Shown one piece after another: positions 35,111 through 42,247 of a DNA stretch of 42,247 nucleotides (its first letter is position 1; each line of letters starts with the position of its first letter). The notes below the pieces were generated by a model that worked only from the letters and a program-made list of their open reading frames with translations, did no database searches and was not told where the DNA came from. A program made the position numbers and the translations under genes. This DNA is from Mesorhizobium prunaredense. Lineage in GTDB: Bacteria > Pseudomonadota > Alphaproteobacteria > Rhizobiales > Rhizobiaceae. The DNA is taken from positions 411,362-453,608 of the forward strand of contig NZ_FTPD01000001.1 in the NCBI RefSeq assembly GCF_900156895.1, read 5' to 3'.

Positions 35111-36640
35111 TCAGTCCATATGCGCGGCGGGACCGGCGGCCGGACCAGCCTTTGGCTTGCGCAGCAGGAAAACAAACGGGATGGCAAGCAGCGTCATCAT
35201 CATCAGCAGCTTGAAGTCATTGACGTAAGAGATCATCATCGCTTGGATATTGACCATGCCGTCCACTTGCGAAAGCGTCCTCGGATCGCCGCCCGCTGCT
35301 GCCGGTGACGCCGCCCAGAGGTTGGGATTGAACGGATTGATGTAGGCCGAGAGCTCGGCATGGTTGACCTGCGTGTTGCGTACCAGCAGAACCGTCACTA
35401 CCGATACGCCGATCGACGAGCCAAGATTGCGCACCAGGCTGAATAACGCCGTGGCATCGGTGCGAAAGCGTGCATCCAGCGTGGCGAAGGCCACGGTCGA
35501 CAGCGGCACGAACACCATTCCCATTCCAAGGCCCTGGATGACGCCGGAGCTGAGGATGAGCCAGTTGTCCATCTGCGGTGAAAAGCTAGACATGGTGTAG
35601 AGCGATTGCGCGGTCAGCAGGAAGCCGATGACGACGAGGATTCGGGCATCGACCTTGTGCATGATGCGGCCGACGACGAGCATGGCAATCATCGTGCCGA
35701 CGCCGCGTGGCCCCAAGACGATGCCGATGGTGAGGGTCGGATAGCCGAAGATGGTCGACAGCATTGGCGGCAGCAACGCCATGCTCGCCAGAATGAGCAC
35801 GCCCATGACAAAGATGAACGCCAGTCCGGTCACAAAATTGCGGTCGAGGAATATCTTCGGGTCGATGAAGGGCTGCTCCGCCGTCAAGGTGTGGATGATG
35901 AACACCCAGAAGCCGGTGATGGAAAGACCGAGTTCGATCCATATCTCGACCGAGGAAAACCAGTCGACCTCGCCGCCGCGATCAAGCATCAGCTGAAGCG
36001 CGCCGACACCAAGCGAGAGCATGGCGAAGCCGAAGAAATCGAAGCTCCGTATCCGCCTTGCAACGGCCGGCAAGTAGGCGGCCATGCCGAGGAAGGCGAT
36101 GATGCCGACCGGCAGGTTGATGAAGAACACCCAGCGCCAGTTGAAACTCTCGGTCAACCAGCCACCCAGAGTCGGGCCAAGGATCGGTCCCAGCATGATG
36201 CCGGCGCCCCAGATAGCCATCGCCTGGCCGTGACGTTCCCTCGGATTGATGTCGAGCAGGAAGGTCTGCGACAGCGGCACGATCGCCGCGCCGAATACGC
36301 CTTGCATGAGACGGAACAGCACCATGGTTTCAAGGCTCCATGCCAGACCGCACAGCATGGAGAAGATGGTAAAACCGACCACCGCCGTCAGGAACAGCTC
36401 CTTGCGGCCAAAGCGGTCGGCCAGCCAGCCGGTCACCGGCGTCATGATCGCCGCGGCAACGATGTAGGAGGTCAACACCCAGTTGATGTTGTCGGGGGAG
36501 GCGCCGAGGTCACCGGTCATGGTCGGCAGCGCGACGTTGGCGATGGTGGTGTCGAGCGCCTGCATGATCGTCGCCAGCATCAGTGCCACGGTGATCAGGC
36601 CGCGATGCGGCACTTCGCGAAAGGGTTCTGGCGTGCTCAT
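35111..36640 (-). CDS. DHA2 family multidrug MFS transporter (EmrB-like)
   Basis: A 509-residue inner-membrane protein with fourteen membrane segments, the DHA2/EmrB size. LDTTIANVALPTMTGDLGAS is motif D1, GWLADRFGRKELFLTAVVGF is motif A, and GPILGPTLGGWLTESFNWRW is motif C typical of drug/proton antiporters. It would pump drugs or other toxic compounds through the HlyD-type adaptor encoded just upstream (13-base gap) and an outer-membrane channel encoded elsewhere. Third gene of a marR-emrA-emrB operon. ATG 36640. Confidence 0.95.
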   Translation of the reverse strand: MSTPEPFREVPHRGLITVALMLATIMQALDTTIANVALPTMTGDLGASPDNINWVLTSYIVAAAIMTPVTGWLADRFGRKELFLTAVVGFTIFSMLCGLAWSLETMVLFRLMQGVFGAAIVPLSQTFLLDINPRERHGQAMAIWGAGIMLGPILGPTLGGWLTESFNWRWVFFINLPVGIIAFLGMAAYLPAVARRIRSFDFFGFAMLSLGVGALQLMLDRGGEVDWFSSVEIWIELGLSITGFWVFIIHTLTAEQPFIDPKIFLDRNFVTGLAFIFVMGVLILASMALLPPMLSTIFGYPTLTIGIVLGPRGVGTMIAMLVVGRIMHKVDARILVVIGFLLTAQSLYTMSSFSPQMDNWLILSSGVIQGLGMGMVFVPLSTVAFATLDARFRTDATALFSLVRNLGSSIGVSVVTVLLVRNTQVNHAELSAYINPFNPNLWAASPAAAGGDPRTLSQVDGMVNIQAMMISYVNDFKLLMMMTLLAIPFVFLLRKPKAGPAAGPAAHMD

Positions 36641-36653
36641 GACGTTGAGGCGT

Positions 36654-37832
36654 CTATTGCGCTTCACCCGCCGCGGCGTGGCCGAAGATGCTCGGAAGCC
36701 CGCGGGAAACGCCGGTGTCCACCGTGACGGTCGCGCTCATGCCGGTGCGCAGCACCATCTTGGCGTCGGCATCGGCCAGTTGCAGGCGCACCGGAATGCG
36801 CTGGGTGACCTTGACCCAGTTGCCGGTGGCGTTCTGGGCGGGCAACAGCGAGAACTCGGCTCCGGTGCCGGCGCCGATCGCCTTGACGGTGGCTTCGAAC
36901 GTCCGGTCCGGATAGGTGTCGACCACGATTTCAGCCTTCTGGCCGGGCTTCATATTGGTGAGCTGGGTTTCCTTGAAATTGGCGTCGATCCAGGTGTCGC
37001 CGGTCTCGACCAGCGAAAACAGCGGCGTGCCAGGGCCGACATAGTGGCCGACCTTGAACGAGGCAGCCTGGCTGACGATGCCGTCGGCCGGCGCCCTCAC
37101 CGTGGTCTGCGCCAAATCGTAGGCAGCCTTGTCGCGCGTGGCGAGTGCCGCCATCACGGTCGGATGCCTGTCGGTTTCGATATCGGGATTGCCGCCAAGT
37201 GCGGCCTTGGCGCTGAGGATGCCCTGCTGAGCCACAGCCAGTTGCTGCCTGGCCTTGTCGAGATCGTTCCTGGCCTCGTCCAGCGACGACTCCGCGTTGA
37301 TGCCCTTGCGGGCCAGGTCGGCGGCCCGGTCGTATTGCGACTGCGCATAATCGACCTGGCTGGCGTCCGACTTCTCCTGCGCTACCGCCTGGCTATAGGC
37401 CGCACGCAATTGTTCGACATTGAGGCGCGCGCCGGCGACCGCCGCGCCGGCCTGGGCCAATGCGATCCGGTAAGGCTCGGCATCGATGGCGAACAGCACA
37501 TCGCCCTGCTTGACCGACTGGTTGTCGAAAATGTCGACCTGAACGATGCGGCCGGCCGTGTCGGCGGCGATCGTGACCTTGGCCTGCTGCAGATTGGCGT
37601 TCTCGGTCTCCTGGTAACGGCCGCCGGTCACCCAGACGTAGCTGCCGCCGGCGATCAGCGCCACCGGCAGCGCCGACATCAAAAGGATGCGGCCGGCACG
37701 GCGCTTCTTCTTCGGCGCCACCGGCGCCGGTTCTAGCTGCGGAGCGACCGTAACCGGAGTTGCCGCCGGCTGCGCGGGAGCTTCCATCTCCAGCTTGGTC
37801 GCATTCTCATCTACCTTGGCTACCGCGTTCAT
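36654..37832 (-). CDS. HlyD family membrane-fusion protein (EmrA-like)
   Basis: A 392-residue periplasmic adaptor. A Pro/Ala-rich cytosolic start is followed by one membrane helix (LLMSALPVALIAGGSYVWVT), a first lipoyl half (VTIAADTAGRIVQVDIFDNQ, SVKQGDVLFAIDAEPYRIAL), a long coiled-coil hairpin (about 95-200), the second lipoyl half (VRAPADGIVSQAASFKVGHY) and beta-barrel parts. It links the MFS pump to an outer-membrane channel. Its ATG overlaps the marR stop (ATGA, 37829-37832), indicating translational coupling. Confidence 0.95.
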   Translation of the reverse strand: MNAVAKVDENATKLEMEAPAQPAATPVTVAPQLEPAPVAPKKKRRAGRILLMSALPVALIAGGSYVWVTGGRYQETENANLQQAKVTIAADTAGRIVQVDIFDNQSVKQGDVLFAIDAEPYRIALAQAGAAVAGARLNVEQLRAAYSQAVAQEKSDASQVDYAQSQYDRAADLARKGINAESSLDEARNDLDKARQQLAVAQQGILSAKAALGGNPDIETDRHPTVMAALATRDKAAYDLAQTTVRAPADGIVSQAASFKVGHYVGPGTPLFSLVETGDTWIDANFKETQLTNMKPGQKAEIVVDTYPDRTFEATVKAIGAGTGAEFSLLPAQNATGNWVKVTQRIPVRLQLADADAKMVLRTGMSATVTVDTGVSRGLPSIFGHAAAGEAQ

Positions 37833-38317
37833 GCTGCTGCGCCTTCTGCACTCTCGATTTTTTCGCCGGGCGCCGGCTCGCCGTCCGCCAGGTTCCTGGC
37901 CATCGTCTCCAGTGCCTTGATCAGGACCCGACGATCTTGCGGCGACACGCCGGTCAGCGATTCTTCATAGACTTCGCCAGCAAGGCTCTTGATCTCGGCG
38001 TAGGCCTGGCTCGCCTTGGCGGTCGGGAAGATCATGCGAACGCGGCGGTCGGCGGCGTCGGAACGGCGCTCGATCCAGCCGCTATCCTCCATGCGGTCGA
38101 CCAGGCGCGACACGCTGATCGGCTCGATCTCGAGAAGTTCGGCGAGCCGCGCTTGGGTGATGCCTTCTTCCTTGGCGACGCGGACCATAAGCCGCCATTG
38201 CGCCGAGGAAAGCCCGAGCCCGCTGGCCCTCGCCTCGAAGCGCTTGCGCATCAGGCGCTGCACGTCGTGGATCAAAAAGCCCAATCTGTCGATGCCGTCG
38301 GAAACCATGAGCTGCAT
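37829..38317 (-). CDS. MarR family repressor of the emrAB-type pump
   Basis: A 162-residue winged-helix regulator: LGLSSAQWRLMVRVAKEEGI, TQARLAELLEIEPISVSRLV, DRMEDSGWIERRSDAADRRV. First gene of the operon with the adaptor and pump, so autoregulated control of drug efflux is very likely. On the minus strand TATAAT lies directly before the ATG at 38317, so the second ATG at 38308 (MVSDGIDRLGFLI) with a very short leader may be the real start. Confidence 0.94.
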   Translation of the reverse strand: MQLMVSDGIDRLGFLIHDVQRLMRKRFEARASGLGLSSAQWRLMVRVAKEEGITQARLAELLEIEPISVSRLVDRMEDSGWIERRSDAADRRVRMIFPTAKASQAYAEIKSLAGEVYEESLTGVSPQDRRVLIKALETMARNLADGEPAPGEKIESAEGAAA

Positions 38318-38429
38318 ATATTATAAGCGTGCTCATCATTCAAGGAGCGACATTGTGCCAGAAGCCGGCAAGTGGGCATGGCAGTCATTCAGGGTCGCTC
38401 GCAAAATTGCGATTGAGCACGCTGAAATT

Positions 38430-38550
38430 GACCGATGGTCGGTCGAATTTGCGCAATGCGCAATTTCGATCAAACTGACTGTGCAAGCAGACGGCACCAT
38501 GACTTTGCCAATGCGAAGACTGGGCCAATGCGAAGACTGGGCCAATGCGA
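38430..38550. promoter_or_regulatory. Palindromes and a 17-base tandem repeat before the AraC gene
   Basis: GACCGATGGTC (38430-38440) and TTGCGCAATGCGCAA (38449-38463) are perfect palindromes. From about 38508 GCCAATGCGAAGACTGG is repeated directly and begins a third time before the ribosome site. They lie in the 241-base divergent gap between marR and the AraC-type gene. The palindromes are operator candidates. Confidence 0.5.
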
Positions 38551-38558
38551 GGAGCCGT

Positions 38559-39392
38559 ATGAACCCGACCGAGAAAGCGCTGTGGTTCGTCGAAAGCCAT
38601 CTGCCGGAAGCAGTCTCCCTCGACGATGTCGCCAAGAGCAGTGGCGTGTCGCGCTTTCACGTGACGCGGGCTTTCGGTGCGGCGACCGGCCGTTCGGTGA
38701 TGGGCTACGTGCGTTCTCGCCGGCTTACCGAGGCGGCGCGCAGGCTCGCCGCCGGCGCGCCCGACATCCTCTCGGTCGCGCTCGACGCCGGCTACGCCTC
38801 GCATGAGGCCTTCACCCGCGCCTTCCGCGACCAGTTCGGCACCACGCCGGAACTGGTGCGCGCGCAAGGCTCGCTCGACAATCTCGATCTCGTGGAGCCG
38901 ATCCTGATGGACCAGTCATTCCTCACCAATCTCGAGCCGCCGCGCTTCGAAACCAGCCGGCCGTTTCTCATCGCCGGTCTCGGCGAACGCTACAGCTGCG
39001 AAACCAGCGCCGGCATCCCGATGCAATGGCAGCGGTTCGGCCCCTATATCGGCAATATTCCGGGCGAGGTCGGCGACGTCGCCTATGGCGTTTGCGTCAA
39101 CGGCGACGATGCAGGCAATTTCGACTATATCGCCGGCGTCGAGGTGTCCGATTTTTCGGACTTGCCGAGGGAGTTTTCGCGCGTGCGCGTGCCGGCGCAG
39201 AAATACGCCGTGTTCGCCCATCGTGACCACATCTCGACCATCCGCCGTGCGGTCAACACGATCTGGAACAAATGGCTGCCGGCCTCCGGGCACGAGGTCG
39301 CCGATGCGCCCGAATTCGAGCGCTACGGCCCCGAGTTCGATCCGCGCAGCGGCAATGGCGGGCTGGAAATCTGGATACCAGTCAAGGCATGA
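38559..39392 (+). CDS. AraC family regulator with GyrI-like effector domain
   Basis: A 277-residue protein with the AraC double helix-turn-helix at the N-terminus (ALWFVESHLPEAVSLDDVAK, SSGVSRFHVTRAFGAATGRS, SVALDAGYASHEAFTRAFRD, FGTTPELVR) and a C-terminal GyrI-like/SOUL-type ligand domain from about residue 125 (PPRFETSRPFLIAGLGERYS to GGLEIWIPVKA). This is the Rob/BmrR-like layout that senses small toxic molecules. ATG 38559 follows GGAG. It is divergent from the marR operon and may influence it. Confidence 0.93.
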   Translation: MNPTEKALWFVESHLPEAVSLDDVAKSSGVSRFHVTRAFGAATGRSVMGYVRSRRLTEAARRLAAGAPDILSVALDAGYASHEAFTRAFRDQFGTTPELVRAQGSLDNLDLVEPILMDQSFLTNLEPPRFETSRPFLIAGLGERYSCETSAGIPMQWQRFGPYIGNIPGEVGDVAYGVCVNGDDAGNFDYIAGVEVSDFSDLPREFSRVRVPAQKYAVFAHRDHISTIRRAVNTIWNKWLPASGHEVADAPEFERYGPEFDPRSGNGGLEIWIPVKA

Positions 39393-39399
39393 AGCAACG

Positions 39400-40335
39400 C
39401 TACAGTTCCAGGTTCCAGTTCTGGCCGACCAGATCCTTGCCGAAGGCGTGGTGACGTTCCTGGTCGGCCAGCTTGAAGCCGGCCGCCTCGTAGATGCGGC
39501 GCGCTGAGGTGAGCACGTCGTTGGTCCACAGCGTCAACGTCTTGTATCCCTTCGCTCGGGCAAAGCCGATGCATTCCTCGACCAGCCGCTTGCCGATGCC
39601 GAGACCGCGCGCCGAGGGTTCGACATAGAGCAGGCGCAGCTTCGCCACCGCGTCCGACTGACGCACGACAAAGACCGAGCCGACGACTTCCCCTTCCCGC
39701 TCGGCGATCCAGCTGCGTTCCCATTTCGCATCGAAGGATTTGACAAAGGCGCCGAGGATTTCGGCGACCAGCGCCTCGTAGGTTTCGTCCCAGCCATATT
39801 CCTGCGCGTAGAGCAGGCCCTGGCGATGGATGATCCAGCCGATGTCGCCGACCTGCAAGGGCCGCAGCATGTAGGGGACCCTGGGCTCTGCACTCTCGCC
39901 CAGCAGGAGTTGCACCGTCCGCATGGCCTCGACCAGCCTGTCCTGTTCCGGAGCGGGAAGCCGGTCGAGCAAGGCCGCGACCTGATCGTGCGAACCCTGG
40001 TTCAGCGGCGCGAACGCCGCTTTTCCCGCCGGTGTCAGCGTAATCGACGAGCGCCGCGCATCGGCTTGCGTCGTCGCGCGCTCGACCAGGCCGCGCTCCT
40101 CGAACTTTTTCAGCAACCGGCTGAGATAGCCGGGGTCGAGCCCGAGATCGCGCGCAAGATCGGTGGCGGTCAGGCCGTCGCGATGCGCCAGTTCATAAAG
40201 CACCCGAGCCTCGGTCAGCGAGAAGGCGCTTTTCAGCAGCCCTTCGTCGAGCAGCCCGATCTGGCGGGTGTAGAAGCGGTTGAAGCTCCGCACAGCATCG
40301 ATCCGCTCCCTGCCGGGTTGATGATGAATCGTCAT
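39400..40335 (-). CDS. MarR/GNAT fusion: helix-turn-helix regulator with acetyltransferase
   Basis: A 311-residue two-domain protein. Residues 1-150 are a MarR winged helix (FSLTEARVLYELAHRDGLTA, TDLARDLGLDPGYLSRLLKK, FEERGLVERATTQADARRSS). Residues 160-311 are a GNAT acetyltransferase with the acetyl-CoA loop RGLGIGKRLVEECIGFARAK and the closing ARRIYEAAGFKLADQE. This fusion is a recurrent family in bacteria; its substrate is unknown. AGGAGG lies before ATG 40335, and a perfect 13-base palindrome lies 37 bases upstream. It converges on the AraC-type gene with a 7-base gap. Confidence 0.95.
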   Translation of the reverse strand: MTIHHQPGRERIDAVRSFNRFYTRQIGLLDEGLLKSAFSLTEARVLYELAHRDGLTATDLARDLGLDPGYLSRLLKKFEERGLVERATTQADARRSSITLTPAGKAAFAPLNQGSHDQVAALLDRLPAPEQDRLVEAMRTVQLLLGESAEPRVPYMLRPLQVGDIGWIIHRQGLLYAQEYGWDETYEALVAEILGAFVKSFDAKWERSWIAEREGEVVGSVFVVRQSDAVAKLRLLYVEPSARGLGIGKRLVEECIGFARAKGYKTLTLWTNDVLTSARRIYEAAGFKLADQERHHAFGKDLVGQNWNLEL

Positions 40336-40371
40336 GGCATCCTCCTGCCCCGCACAAGATCAACCATTTCT

Positions 40372-40384
40372 TTGACTTAGTCAA
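40372..40384. promoter_or_regulatory. MarR-type operator candidate
   Basis: TTGACTTAGTCAA is a perfect palindrome (6-base arms, one central base) upstream of the MarR/GNAT gene and is probably its own operator. The rest of the 358-base gap 40336-40693 contains a 68-codon TTG-started frame at 40406-40612 that I do not trust as a gene. Confidence 0.55.
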
Positions 40385-40693
40385 CTATCAGTTCGAAACA
40401 GGGCATTGTCCAATTCGGCGGATGAGGCCTTCGACTTATTGCTTCGCGACGCTTGGCATGATCAGTTTCGACGAAGTGCGCGTCGGGCGAGCGGCTCCTA
40501 TCCGCTGGCGCGGGATGCTCACTTTGGTGTTTGGTCCGCAGGGGGCGCTGAGGAGAAGAGCATAGACACGTTCGCACGACCCGAAGATCTTGAATTTAGC
40601 TTCATCGGGTGAGGCGATCCTATTGCAAAGATCATCGTGTCCGCGCATTCTGGATTGTTGGAACTGCGCCGGCCAGTAACACGGGCGGGGGTA

Positions 40694-41758
40694 ATGAAGA
40701 ATTTTTTGGTGACATTACTGCTAATTTTTGCAGTCCAGTCGTGCTTTTTACCCGCCTCAGTCGGCGCCGAAGGGCTTCCAACTAAGGTGCCCTTAATCAA
40801 ATTGGAGTACCCGGGAAAGCCAAAGAACATTCGCATGCTCTATGTGAAAATTCTTTCTTTGGGCAATCGGACGGTCAACCAACCGTTGCTGCTCGATACC
40901 GGATCGAGCGGAATGACGATCGATTGCAAATCGGTGCTGCCCGCCGAGACCTGTTCAGACACAGGAATAAAGATTACGCAGGATCAGGAGATAGACGGGA
41001 TAACGGTCACCACCAAAAAAGCAGTTATGAACTATGGGACCTACGATGAGTACGGCAACGTTGCCTACGCTCGCGTGACTTTTGGTTCGCCGGACTCTCC
41101 GGTCTCCACCGAGACCTCAATCCCATTCCTCATCCGTTACAAAGAAGTCAGGCGCAGTACCGGAGAAATCGTTGGTGGCCCGCTTTGGCCCAAGGGCATT
41201 TTCGGCATCTCTCCCGTTGGCGGAGGCGGACCAGACCGGATGATCAAGTCCCCGATGGCGTACGTGAGCGCTGGACCCGGCCTGCACAGGGGCTATTATC
41301 TCTCTCCGATCGGCACCAAGTGGAAGGTCTGCACGAACGAGGACGGCAACTGTCCGCAGGTGGAGGCGCTCCACATCGGCGTGCCGAAAGATGTTAAAAA
41401 AGACTTCAGGGTGCAAAAGTGGAAACAGGCCAGTTGGCGATACAATTTTCCCACTCTCGACTCCTGTCTCTCATGGGGATCTGAACCGATTTGCCGGCCA
41501 ACGCTCTACGACACAGCCAATTCAACGATTATGGTCGCAACCGACGCCTCGAAGCCTCGCACGTCATTGAAGGCCGGCACGAAGGTCTTGGTAAAAACTG
41601 ACGGCCAGGAGAATTGGAACTTCACGACCACATACAATCCTGAGGTAGAGATCGTTCCTGGGCTCGAGCACAACATTGTCGGCATCCGATATTTCGAGAA
41701 GAACAGCCTGCTGCTTGATTTTGAAACTCGGGAGATCGGCTTGCGCCTCGGACACTGA
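40694..41758 (+). CDS. Secreted pepsin-like (retropepsin-fold) aspartic protease candidate
   Basis: A 354-residue protein with a signal peptide (KNFLVTLLLIFAVQSCFLPA, ending ASVGA, possibly a lipoprotein at Cys17). The first active-site motif is QPLLLDTGSSGMTIDC; a second, YDTANSTIMVATDA, lies about 220 residues later, spaced as in two-lobed pepsin-type enzymes, where the second motif is usually DTGTS or DSGSS. The end LLDFETREIGLRLGH is the strand typical of aspartic protease folds. It resembles DUF3443-like bacterial proteins (from memory). Base composition is lower in GC than its neighbours, hinting at transfer. Activity unproven. Confidence 0.7.
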   Translation: MKNFLVTLLLIFAVQSCFLPASVGAEGLPTKVPLIKLEYPGKPKNIRMLYVKILSLGNRTVNQPLLLDTGSSGMTIDCKSVLPAETCSDTGIKITQDQEIDGITVTTKKAVMNYGTYDEYGNVAYARVTFGSPDSPVSTETSIPFLIRYKEVRRSTGEIVGGPLWPKGIFGISPVGGGGPDRMIKSPMAYVSAGPGLHRGYYLSPIGTKWKVCTNEDGNCPQVEALHIGVPKDVKKDFRVQKWKQASWRYNFPTLDSCLSWGSEPICRPTLYDTANSTIMVATDASKPRTSLKAGTKVLVKTDGQENWNFTTTYNPEVEIVPGLEHNIVGIRYFEKNSLLLDFETREIGLRLGH

Positions 41759-41872
41759 TTCCGTTCCAACTGTCAGTAAGATTTCGACCAGATCTCTGAT
41801 AGCAACTGAGATTTTCCACAATCGCGTTGCGGGATGGAAATAATTTCGCGCGGCGGTACCCTCTCTCTCGCC

Positions 41873-41901
41873 TTGACTCTCGCCAGCCACCGGCTTATCT
41901 C
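41873..41901 (+). promoter_or_regulatory. Likely housekeeping promoter of groES
   Basis: TTGACT (41873-41878) and TATCTC (41896-41901) with a 17-base spacer match a sigma-70-type promoter. The predicted start of transcription falls at about 41908, right before CIRCE, as expected for HrcA-controlled groESL operons. Confidence 0.65.
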
Positions 41902-41910
41902 ACCGCCACG

Positions 41911-41937
41911 TTAGCACTCGCCATTGGTGAGTGCTAA
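41911..41937. promoter_or_regulatory. CIRCE element (HrcA operator)
   Basis: TTAGCACTC, nine bases, then GAGTGCTAA: a perfect copy of the CIRCE consensus. The HrcA repressor binds it and releases on heat shock. It lies 88 bases before the groES start. Confidence 0.97.
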
Positions 41938-41969
41938 GCGTAGGTCCGGCGCCGCCGGGCTTATAGGTT

Positions 41970-41986
41970 GTCCGGCTCCGCCGGAC
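41970..41986 (+). other. Stem-loop in the groES leader
   Basis: GTCCGGC, TCC, GCCGGAC forms a perfect 7-base GC-rich stem in the predicted 5' untranslated RNA. It may stabilise the messenger. Role is inferred from position only. Confidence 0.45.
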
Positions 41987-42025
41987 GGAGGAACTGTTCT
42001 CACCATTCTCATCGAGGAATAAAAA

Positions 42026-42247
42026 ATGGCAAAGTCGAAGTTCCGCCCGCTTCATGACCGCGTGGTCGTACGCCGGGTTGAATCCGAATCCAAGACTGCC
42101 GGCGGGATCATCATCCCCGACACGGCAAAGGAAAAGCCGCAGGAAGGCGAGATCATCGCCGTTGGTTCCGGCGCCCGCGACGAAGCCGGCAAGCTCGTCC
42201 CGCTGGACGTCAAGGCCGGCGACCGCATCCTGTTCGGCAAGTGGTCG
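42026..42247 (+). CDS. groES: Co-chaperonin GroES, cut by the window end
   Basis: The first 74 codons of a protein normally about 95-104 residues long. [20 protein letters not shown], then [19 protein letters not shown] with the mobile loop that contacts GroEL, and [24 protein letters not shown] sequence are unmistakable. It caps the GroEL folding chamber. GAGGAA precedes ATG 42026 and CIRCE lies upstream. groEL should follow outside the window. Confidence 0.97.
   Translation, partial: MAKSKFRPLHDRVVVRRVESESKTAGGIIIPDTAKEKPQEGEIIAVGSGARDEAGKLVPLDVKAGDRILFGKWS

Noticed and set aside
35606..36727. 373-codon plus-strand frame opposite the MFS gene
   Set aside because: Gln/His/Asp-rich antisense composition, no motif.
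40406..40612. 68-codon TTG-started frame before the aspartic protease candidate
   Set aside because: Weak start, no ribosome site of note, no recognisable family; could be a fragment but not supported.

Overview
The window (42,247 bases, GC-rich) reads as chromosome of an alphaproteobacterium of the order Hyphomicrobiales, most likely Mesorhizobium or a close relative. This is judged from the protein flavour, a perfect CIRCE element before groES, the core gene order, and short palindromic repeats of the kind scattered through rhizobial genomes. No tRNA, rRNA, CRISPR array, insertion sequence or phage gene was seen.

Layout. 1-6.1 kb: LysR regulator divergent from a Tat-exported metallo-beta-lactamase-fold protein with altered metal ligands; a CapA-family protein; a c-type cytochrome with a small secreted protein; a LuxR-type regulator broken by a frameshift; and the tail of a lost OmpR-type regulator. 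6.2-17.6 kb: conserved housekeeping block, mostly on the minus strand: patatin-like protein, two M16 peptidases (one with and one without the zinc motif), rsmD, an rluB-type pseudouridine synthase with very long repetitive basic tails, tadA, a lipoprotein and ileS. 17.6-21.1 kb: a patch with decay: a relic of an MbcA/ParS-type antitoxin, a frameshifted MipA/OmpV outer-membrane protein, an HSL-type esterase and an HdeD-like membrane protein. 21.1-23.0 kb: ribF and a TIGR01459-type HAD hydrolase, core again.

23.3-41.8 kb is accessory: a TadG-like von Willebrand protein, a DUF2189 membrane protein, and a run of regulator/enzyme or regulator/transporter pairs (GST with HxlR; EamA exporter with LysR; SDR plus old yellow enzyme with TetR; MarR-EmrA-EmrB; AraC-GyrI; MarR-GNAT fusion). 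The theme is handling of electrophiles and toxic compounds. In the middle, a 483-base segment carrying most of a CAP-domain lipoprotein gene is duplicated; the copies flank a small membrane protein gene and a DUF899 gene that has ATC where its start codon should be. A two-motif, pepsin-like aspartic protease candidate follows. The window ends inside groES, preceded by a sigma-70-like promoter and CIRCE.

I did not find a clear-cut undescribed multi-gene system. The best leads are the CAP duplication around the DUF899 pair, the antitoxin relic, the pepsin-like protein, the altered metallo-beta-lactamase fold, the RluB tails and several well-formed operator-like repeats. Three frameshifted regions between 5 and 19 kb (LuxR, the antitoxin relic and MipA) could be real decay or sequence errors.
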